Shown: positions 58,672 through 64,000 of the stretch, in pieces
Layout: each line of letters opens with the position of its first letter
Position numbering within the stretch: position 1 is the stretch's first letter
Assembly (NCBI GenBank): GCA_958451915.1
Contig: CAUDRX010000001.1
Coordinates: 50,933 to 114,932, forward strand
Direction of reading: 5' to 3'
Source of the DNA: an uncultured Peptococcaceae bacterium
Lineage (GTDB): Bacteria > Bacillota > Peptococcia > Peptococcales > Peptococcaceae
Length of the DNA stretch: 64,000 nucleotides
Position numbers and translations under genes: made by a program
Notes under the pieces: generated by a model
Told to the model about the DNA's origin: nothing
Databases searched by the model: none
The model's input: only the letters and a program-made list of their open reading frames with translations

Positions 58672-60369
58672 ATGAAGAAGGAGGAAATTATCATTTCTAA
58701 GCAAAAAACAAAAGATGGCGTCAAGATCATCCCATTGGGCGGACTGGAAGAGATCGGGAAGAATATGACGGCCATCGAATATAAGGATGAGATCATTGTC
58801 ATCGATGCAGGGATGTCTTTCCCAAGCGAAGACCTGCTTGGCGTTGACTGTGTGATCCCGGATATCACCTATCTGACGTCGAACATCGAAAAAGTCAAAG
58901 GGATCGTTCTCACCCACGGCCATGAAGACCATATCGGCGGCTTGCCGTATGTCCTGCGAGAATTACATGTGCCTGTCTATGGCACGCGCCTGACGATCGG
59001 GCTGCTCGAACCAAAGCTCAAGGAGGCGCGCAATCTCGGCAAGCAGCGTTTGGTGGTCGTGAAGCATGGTGAACCGTTCCGCGTCGGACATATGGAGGTC
59101 GAGCTTATCAAGACCTGCCATAGTATTCCGGATGCGAGCGCCGTGGCGATCCATACACCGTTGGGTGTGATCTTCCACACAGGAGATTTCAAGTTCGACC
59201 AGACACCGGTGGACGGTGTGACGACGGATTTCCAACGTATCGCAGAGATCAGTGCCCGCGGGGTGCTCCTGATGATGAGTGATTCGACGAACGCGACACG
59301 GCCGGGGTTCAGCATGAGCGAATCCTCGATCGGTGATACATTTGACAAGATCTTCCCGCATGTGCAGGGTCGTCTCATTGTCGCGACTTTCGCGTCCAAC
59401 GTGCATCGTCTGCAGCAAGTGCTGAACGCAGCCCATGCCAATCGCCGTAAGGTGGTCATCACCGGGCGCAGCATGATCAATACGATCAATGTCGCAAGTG
59501 AATACGGTTTTCTCGATGTGCCGAAGAACACCATCATCGAAATGGACGAGATGCGTCAGTATCCGGACAACCAGCTGGTCATCCTCTGCACCGGCAGTCA
59601 GGGTGAACCGATGGCGGCGCTCTCGCGTATGGCGATGAGTGAACATCGTCAGATCCATATCGGTCCGGGGGATACGGTCATTTTCTCCGCCAATCCGATC
59701 CCGGGCAATGAAAAACTCGTGAGCAAGGTCATTGACATGCTTTGCAAGCTCGGCGCCAATGTCATCGACAACAGCGACCAGCGTGTGCACGTCTCTGGTC
59801 ATGCTTCCCGCGAAGAGCTCAAGATGATGATCAATCTCGTTAAACCAAAGTATTTTATGCCTGTACACGGTGAGTACCGTATGCTTCAGAACCATGCCAA
59901 CCTGGCACGGGAAGTCGGTATCCCGTCGGAAAACATCATTGTTACAGAGAATGGTCACGTGGTCCTTGCGACACCGCATCGCATCGGCCTTGCGGGCAAG
60001 GTCCCGGCAGGGCGCGTGCTCATCGATGGTCTGGGGGTTGGCGATGTTGGCAACATCGTGCTGCGTGACCGCAAACAGCTTTCCCAGGATGGCATCTTCA
60101 TCGTCGTGGTAACGATCGACCGCAAGAACAAGCGCGTCGTTGCCGGGCCGGATCTGGTGAGCCGTGGTTTTGTCTATGTACGGGAAGCTGATGACCTCAT
60201 GACCGAGGCCCGCGCCCGTGTGGAAAAAGCCCTCGATCAGTGCATGAAAGATGGTGTGACCGATTGGACCAGCATCAAGCAGGCGCTGCGTGATGTCACA
60301 GGGAAGTTCCTGTATGAGCGCACCCGCCGCCGTCCGATGATCCTGCCGATCATCATGGAAGAAAGTTGA
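58672..60369 (+). CDS. rnj: Ribonuclease J
   Basis: A ~565-residue metallo-beta-lactamase/beta-CASP exo- and endoribonuclease of RNA decay and processing. Motifs are PLGGLEEIGKNMTAIEY, the zinc motif LTHGHEDHIGGLPY, HTGDFKFDQTPVDG and the beta-CASP FASNVHRLQQVL, followed by LVKPKYFMPVHGEYRML and a C-terminal domain. The start is uncertain: ATG 58672 has little SD, whereas a perfect AAGGAGG (58678-58684) lies inside the coding frame, 8 bp before an in-frame ATT (58693) that begins MSKQKTKDG if used. Own promoter and terminator. Confidence 0.95.
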   Translation: MKKEEIIISKQKTKDGVKIIPLGGLEEIGKNMTAIEYKDEIIVIDAGMSFPSEDLLGVDCVIPDITYLTSNIEKVKGIVLTHGHEDHIGGLPYVLRELHVPVYGTRLTIGLLEPKLKEARNLGKQRLVVVKHGEPFRVGHMEVELIKTCHSIPDASAVAIHTPLGVIFHTGDFKFDQTPVDGVTTDFQRIAEISARGVLLMMSDSTNATRPGFSMSESSIGDTFDKIFPHVQGRLIVATFASNVHRLQQVLNAAHANRRKVVITGRSMINTINVASEYGFLDVPKNTIIEMDEMRQYPDNQLVILCTGSQGEPMAALSRMAMSEHRQIHIGPGDTVIFSANPIPGNEKLVSKVIDMLCKLGANVIDNSDQRVHVSGHASREELKMMINLVKPKYFMPVHGEYRMLQNHANLAREVGIPSENIIVTENGHVVLATPHRIGLAGKVPAGRVLIDGLGVGDVGNIVLRDRKQLSQDGIFIVVVTIDRKNKRVVAGPDLVSRGFVYVREADDLMTEARARVEKALDQCMKDGVTDWTSIKQALRDVTGKFLYERTRRRPMILPIIMEES

Positions 60370-60375
60370 TCTATG

Positions 60376-60411
60376 ACCTCGTTTGTTCCCAGGGAATAAG
60401 CGAGGTTTTTT
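60376..60411 (+). terminator. Terminator after rnj
   Basis: ACCTCG (60376-60381) pairs with CGAGGT (60401-60406), T6. Confidence 0.75.
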
Positions 60412-60433
60412 GTTAAATGAAAGGATGAGAACA

Positions 60434-61222
60434 ATGAAATGTCGTTTGGGACTGATCCAGATGGCCGTCGATGACGACAAGGCCGCCAACCTCACGCGTG
60501 CCCGTGCGCAGATCGCGGAAGCGGTGCGCCAGGGGGCGGAACTGGTCATCCTGCCGGAGATGTTTTGCGTGCCTTACGAGACGGCACGTTTTGCCGATTA
60601 TGCGGAAAGCACAGGCGGCCCGGCGCAGCAGATGCTGGCGGCTGCAGCAAAAGAGAACGCCTGCTGGCTCATCGGCGGTTCGATCTGTGAAGAAGAGGAC
60701 GGGCAGTATTACAATACCAGCTATGTCTACGACCCTGAAGGACGCTGTGTGGCCAAGCATCGCAAGATGCATCTCTTTGACATCGATATCAGGGGCGGGC
60801 AGTATTTCAAAGAGAGTGATGTGCTTTCGCCGGGCGGCGGATTGACACTTTTTGATACGCCGTGGGGGCGGATTGGCCTGGCTGTCTGCTTTGACATCCG
60901 CTTCGCCGATATGGCGATGGCGATGGTCGATAGCGGTGCACGGATGCTGATCTATCCTGCGTCTTTCAATATGTCCACTGGGCCACGCCACTGGGAGCTG
61001 CTCTTCCGCGCCCGTGCCATGGACGGACAGTGCTATGCCATCGGTGTGGCGCCGGCACGGGACGAAGGAGCGAGCTACGTGTCCTGGGGGCACAGCATTG
61101 TTGCAGATCCATGGGCGCAGGTTGTCTGCGACCTTGGTACAGAGGAAAAGATCGAGGTCGTGACGATCGACCTCGATGTGATCGACGCTGTGCGCCAGCA
61201 GATCCCGCTGGGCCGTGCGTAA
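60434..61222 (+). CDS. Carbon-nitrogen hydrolase (nitrilase family, omega-amidase-like)
   Basis: A 262-residue amidase with the Glu-Lys-Cys triad: Glu in LVILPEMFCVPYE, Lys in KHRKMHLFDIDI, Cys in IGLAVCFDIRFADMAMAMV. The overall layout is like Nit2/omega-amidase enzymes that release ammonia from alpha-keto acid amides or repair side products. The exact substrate is inferred. ATG 60434 follows AAAGGATGAG. It is 17 bp before proC and probably co-transcribed with it. Confidence 0.88.
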   Translation: MKCRLGLIQMAVDDDKAANLTRARAQIAEAVRQGAELVILPEMFCVPYETARFADYAESTGGPAQQMLAAAAKENACWLIGGSICEEEDGQYYNTSYVYDPEGRCVAKHRKMHLFDIDIRGGQYFKESDVLSPGGGLTLFDTPWGRIGLAVCFDIRFADMAMAMVDSGARMLIYPASFNMSTGPRHWELLFRARAMDGQCYAIGVAPARDEGASYVSWGHSIVADPWAQVVCDLGTEEKIEVVTIDLDVIDAVRQQIPLGRA

Positions 61223-61239
61223 GGGAAAGGAGATCATCC

Positions 61240-62073
61240 ATGAGATATTTATTGGGATTCATCGGCTGCGGCAACATGGGCCGCGCCATGCTCGCCGGTG
61301 CACTGAATGCCGGCCTGACGACGCCTGAGCGCGTGGCTGTGCACACACATACGGCAGCCCATCAGCAGGACCTTGCAGAAACATACGGTGTGGCGGCGTT
61401 GGCAGATAACTGTGCTGTCGCCCGCGACAGTGAGATCATTGTGTTGGCTGTAAAACCAAACATCTATAAAGACGTACTGCTCGAGATCCGTGAGGTGCTG
61501 GGGGCAGGGCAAACGGTCGTTGCTATTGCACCTGCTTACAGCATTGCATCTGTGGCAGCGCTCGTCGATAACGCGGCGGTGGGCATCGCCCGCGCCATGC
61601 CGAACACACCGGCGCAGATCGGCCAGGGGATGACAGGCCTGTGTTTTTCTGCCGGCATGCGCCCGGACGCCCAGGCGTCGGTCCAGGCCTTCTTTGAGAG
61701 CTTTGGCAAAGTTGCCGTTGTGCGCGAGGATGCCATGCACGCTGTAGGTTCGGTGAGCGGTTCTTCACCGGCGTTCGTCTATATGGTCATCGAAGCCATG
61801 GCACAGGGTGCCATTAAGCTCGGCATCCCTGCCAAAGACGCCTACACTTTTGCAGCCCAGAGCGTTTATGGCTCAGCGGCGCTGGTGCTGGAAAGCGGCG
61901 AGCATCCGGCGGTGCTGAGAGATGCCGTCTGTTCCGCCGGTGGCACCACCATCGACGGGGTCAGCGCCCTCGAGCGCGGCGGGCTCAAGGCTGCGATCCT
62001 GGATGCCATGGACGCGTCCAGCGTCAAATTTCAGGCGATGGAAGCCGCTGTTGCCCAAAGCCTTGAGAAATGA
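61240..62073 (+). CDS. proC: Pyrroline-5-carboxylate reductase
   Basis: A 277-residue NAD(P)H enzyme making L-proline. The Rossmann motif LGFIGCGNMGRAMLAG opens the protein; ARAMPNTPAQIGQGMTGL and the C-terminal dimerisation signature AVCSAGGTTIDGVSALE follow. ATG 61240 follows GGGAAAGGAG; the frame is open upstream but lies over the amidase gene. Confidence 0.95.
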   Translation: MRYLLGFIGCGNMGRAMLAGALNAGLTTPERVAVHTHTAAHQQDLAETYGVAALADNCAVARDSEIIVLAVKPNIYKDVLLEIREVLGAGQTVVAIAPAYSIASVAALVDNAAVGIARAMPNTPAQIGQGMTGLCFSAGMRPDAQASVQAFFESFGKVAVVREDAMHAVGSVSGSSPAFVYMVIEAMAQGAIKLGIPAKDAYTFAAQSVYGSAALVLESGEHPAVLRDAVCSAGGTTIDGVSALERGGLKAAILDAMDASSVKFQAMEAAVAQSLEK

Positions 62074-62080
62074 TCCAGCA

Positions 62081-62112
62081 GGGATCGGACGTTTGTGTTC
62101 GGTCCCTTTTTT
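62081..62112 (+). terminator. Terminator after proC
   Basis: GGGATCGGAC (62081-62090) pairs with GTTCGGTCCC (62097-62106, two G-T pairs), T6. Confidence 0.8.
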
Positions 62113-62197
62113 GGTGCAAGGGTTTTTTTAAAGCACGTGTTGTGCTATAATCCAATCATTACATATAATTGACAGAAAACGAAAGGACGTTGATAAC

Positions 62198-62809
62198 GTG
62201 TCAGAAAATATCCAGGAACTCGCCGCTAAGATCAAGGCCTGCGACTGCAGCCAGCCATATATCTATGTCAGCTACTCCACCCGTGACGGTCAGACTGTTT
62301 ATAATGACGTGATCGCTCTGCAGGAAGCGGGTAAGAACCTGTGGATCGATGTCGAAGCCAACATGACCGGTGACGGTTACAACAGTACCATTTTCGGCGC
62401 TATCGCCGATCTCAATTGCAAAGGCGTGCTTTTTTATCTTAGCGCCGAATCCATGACCTCCGCCCAGTGTGCCAAGGAAGTTGCCTACACAAAGAGCCAT
62501 GCCGTTACCGACGAACGTGCAGCCCTGCCGGTGGTCGTCGTTGACCTTGAGGATGTTGACAATCTTGACATCGAGAAATATGTCAACGGTCCGCTTTATG
62601 CGAGATTTGGCGAAGAATACCTCAGTGCCGCCGAAGCAGAGCGTATGCGCAAATATCGTGACAAGTACAACAACCGTGTCGACCACGTCGAGACCAAATA
62701 CAACCTCTGTGAGGTCATCCTGGGTATCCTCAAGGATCAGGAAGCTGGTCAGGTGCCATATACAGAAGAAGCCGCCGACCGCATTGCATACGTTTCGAAG
62801 ATGCTTTAA
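62198..62809 (+). CDS. Stand-alone TIR-domain protein
   Basis: A 203-residue soluble protein. Residues ~20-125 fit a TIR_2-type domain: YIYVSYSTRDGQTVYND (strand A and box 1), GKNLWIDVEANMTGDGY (strand B and loop), GAIADLNCKGVLFYLS (strand C) and SAQCAKEVAYTKS (helix with E94, where NAD-cleaving TIR enzymes have the catalytic Glu), then ALPVVVVDLED. The C-terminal ~75 residues are helical and charged. It has a GTG start (SD GAAAGGA), a TATAAT at 62146-62151, and its own terminator. No partner domain or known defence gene is adjacent. NADase activity, signalling or a host-facing role are all possible. Confidence 0.75.
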   Translation: MSENIQELAAKIKACDCSQPYIYVSYSTRDGQTVYNDVIALQEAGKNLWIDVEANMTGDGYNSTIFGAIADLNCKGVLFYLSAESMTSAQCAKEVAYTKSHAVTDERAALPVVVVDLEDVDNLDIEKYVNGPLYARFGEEYLSAAEAERMRKYRDKYNNRVDHVETKYNLCEVILGILKDQEAGQVPYTEEAADRIAYVSKML

Positions 62810-62815
62810 GCGTTC

Positions 62816-62849
62816 AAGCCAGAAAGGGACCCCTTTCTGGCTTTTTTTT
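62816..62849 (+). terminator. Terminator after the TIR gene
   Basis: AAGCCAGAAAGGG (62816-62828) pairs with CCCTTTCTGGCTT, followed by T8. Confidence 0.93.
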
Positions 62850-62869
62850 GTCAGTGAAAGGAGAATGCC

Positions 62870-63433
62870 ATGTCTACCGTTACCAAGCAGGCGCTTGAAG
62901 CGTCCCTCAAAGAGATGCTCCTGAAAAAACCACTGGACAAGATCACCATCCGTGATCTCACTGACGCCTGCGGTATCAGCCGCATGACCTTTTATTATCA
63001 TTTCCAGGACATTTATGATCTTGTCGAATGGGCCTGCATCGAAGATGCGCGGGCTGCGCTTGCCGGCAAGAAGACTGTTGACACCTGGCCGGAGGGACTG
63101 GCGCAGATCTTTGAAGCGGTGCGCGAGAACAAGCCTTTTGTCCTTAATGCCTATCGTTCTCTTGACCGTGAGCGTATGGAGCGGTTTCTTTATGGACTCA
63201 CTGCCGGACTTATCCGCGGTGTTGTCGACGAATACAGTCAGGGGGTTGTGATCAGCGAGGAAGACAAGGCGTTCATCGCCGAATTTTACAAATACAGCTT
63301 CGTTGGACTCATGCTTGACTGGATCGCCCGCGGCATGAACGATGACTATCACATACTCGTGCATAAGACCAGCCTTGTCATGCAGGAAGCTGTGGCTCAC
63401 GCCGTCGGGAACTTCAGCAACGCCCGGGCGTGA
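62870..63433 (+). CDS. TetR-family regulator (DhaS-like)
   Basis: A 187-residue regulator with the TetR HTH near the N-terminus: PLDKITIRDLTDACGISRMT followed by FYYHFQDIYDLVEW. The C-terminal ligand domain resembles the TetR_C_8/DhaS-type (SFVGLMLDWIARGMNDD). ATG 62870 has GAAAGGAG upstream. The oleate hydratase gene starts 132 bp downstream behind a terminator, so it is a likely target, by position only. Confidence 0.88.
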   Translation: MSTVTKQALEASLKEMLLKKPLDKITIRDLTDACGISRMTFYYHFQDIYDLVEWACIEDARAALAGKKTVDTWPEGLAQIFEAVRENKPFVLNAYRSLDRERMERFLYGLTAGLIRGVVDEYSQGVVISEEDKAFIAEFYKYSFVGLMLDWIARGMNDDYHILVHKTSLVMQEAVAHAVGNFSNARA

Positions 63434-63439
63434 TCTTAC

Positions 63440-63483
63440 AAAACCGCGTGGATGATCAGTTTTTGATCATCCACGCGGTTTTG
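63440..63483. terminator. Terminator after the TetR gene
   Basis: AAAACCGCGTGGATGATCA (63440-63458) pairs with TGATCATCCACGCGGTTTT (63464-63482): a near-perfect 19-bp stem with T/A runs on both sides. Confidence 0.95.
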
Positions 63484-63565
63484 TTTATGGTGCCTTTTGT
63501 CGGAGCGGGCTAAGATGGGGACAGTAAAGATATTCTGACTGCATCCCGTAAACGAAAGGACGATC

Positions 63566-64000
63566 ATGATGACAAAACACATTTCGAAACGTACACTGGC
63601 GCTTCTGGGCGCAGCAGGGACCGGTGCGGCGGTGACCCTGACGAAGAAACATGCGGCGAAAAAGGAGCCGCTGCTTTCTGCAGGTTATCGCAACACAGAG
63701 CTCGGCCGCCACGAGAAAAACAGCAAGGGCATTTATTATTCCAACGGCAACTACGAAGCTTTCGCACGTCCGGAAAAACCGGCGGGTATCGAGGAGAAGC
63801 ACGCATACATCGTCGGCAGCGGGCTGGCGGCGCTCTCGGCGGCCTGTTTCCTGGTGCGTGATGCGCAGATGCCGGGCGATCATATCCACATCTTCGAGGC
63901 GATGGATATCGCTGGCGGCGCCTGCGATGGCATTCTCGATGCGAGCCGTGGCTATATCATGCGCGGCGGCCGTGAGATGGAGGACCATTTCGAATGCCTC
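63566..64000 (+). CDS. ohyA: Oleate hydratase, N-terminal part (runs off the window)
   Basis: The first 145 residues of an FAD-dependent fatty-acid double-bond hydratase ('myosin cross-reactive antigen' family). A short hydrophobic N-terminal segment ([16 protein letters not shown]) precedes the family opening [16 protein letters not shown], the FAD motif [20 protein letters not shown], and [14 protein letters not shown] at the window edge. The enzyme hydrates oleate to 10-hydroxystearate, a detoxification reaction in gut and skin bacteria. AAAGGA precedes two adjacent ATGs (63566, 63569). Downstream sequence is missing. Confidence 0.93.
   Translation, partial: MMTKHISKRTLALLGAAGTGAAVTLTKKHAAKKEPLLSAGYRNTELGRHEKNSKGIYYSNGNYEAFARPEKPAGIEEKHAYIVGSGLAALSAACFLVRDAQMPGDHIHIFEAMDIAGGACDGILDASRGYIMRGGREMEDHFECL

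Overview
The window looks like a chromosomal segment of a moderately high-GC, anaerobic, SLH-layered Firmicute, probably class Clostridia. The evidence is a SCIFF-type radical SAM maturase, a two-subunit iron-sulfur L-serine dehydratase, an NADH-type [FeFe] hydrogenase with no respiratory genes nearby, an S-layer-homology surface protein, several 'copper amine oxidase N-terminal' (stalk-domain) secreted proteins, and an Agr-type peptide quorum-sensing locus. Genus cannot be fixed from sequence alone. No rRNA, tRNA, CRISPR array, prophage or insertion sequence was seen. Most genes have strong AGGAGG-like ribosome binding sites, TTGACA/TATAAT-like promoters with 16-19 bp spacers, and clear intrinsic terminators.

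Layout. 1-4.8 kb: end of an ACT-domain gene (probably serA), then serS, the SCIFF maturase, pheA and murB in one tight run. 4.8-10.9 kb: an AT-richer agr-like island: LytTR regulator, GHKL sensor kinase, AgrB, AgrD pre-peptide, then a secreted papain-like cysteine peptidase and a secreted stalk-domain protein. Two paired-repeat operators with identical geometry lie before agrB and before the peptidase, so the locus reads as a complete quorum circuit with a secreted effector. 11-15 kb: LTA-synthase-like phosphotransferase, pyridoxal kinase, a candidate structured RNA and two truncated gene remnants. 15-18.7 kb (mostly minus strand): serine dehydratase and membrane proteins. 19-28.9 kb: two stalk-domain secreted proteins, an M16C peptidase, MltG and an OatA-like O-acetyltransferase. 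29-31.2 kb: an iron-type alcohol dehydrogenase and a riboflavin transporter behind an FMN riboswitch carrying an extra inserted arm. 31.7-35.3 kb: a large vWA-SLH surface protein. 35.4-40.3 kb: a GlcD/GlcF-like 2-hydroxyacid dehydrogenase pair, a second iron-type dehydrogenase and an aldo/keto reductase. 40.5-45.6 kb: M19 dipeptidase, a broken alpha/beta hydrolase, regulators, nitroreductase and a chromate-transporter pair. 45.8-49.3 kb: [FeFe] hydrogenase plus an unusual NuoF-cluster/GltD-like partner. 49.5-52.9 kb: a MarR regulator and two DHA2 multidrug transporters sharing one operator sequence. 53-64 kb: flavin reductase-like protein, PepV-like dipeptidase, AI-2E family permease, a preQ1-I riboswitch with a 23-codon ORF and an ECF S component, a DUF1002 protein, RNase J, a nitrilase-family amidase, proC, a stand-alone TIR protein, a TetR regulator and the start of an oleate hydratase.

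The most noteworthy content is the agr-like circuit with its two matched promoters, the FMN riboswitch with its insertion, the preQ1 leader with a coupled small ORF, the MarR operator shared by two transporter promoters, the hydrogenase partner subunit, and the lone TIR protein. Assignments rest on reading motifs by eye; no database search was possible.
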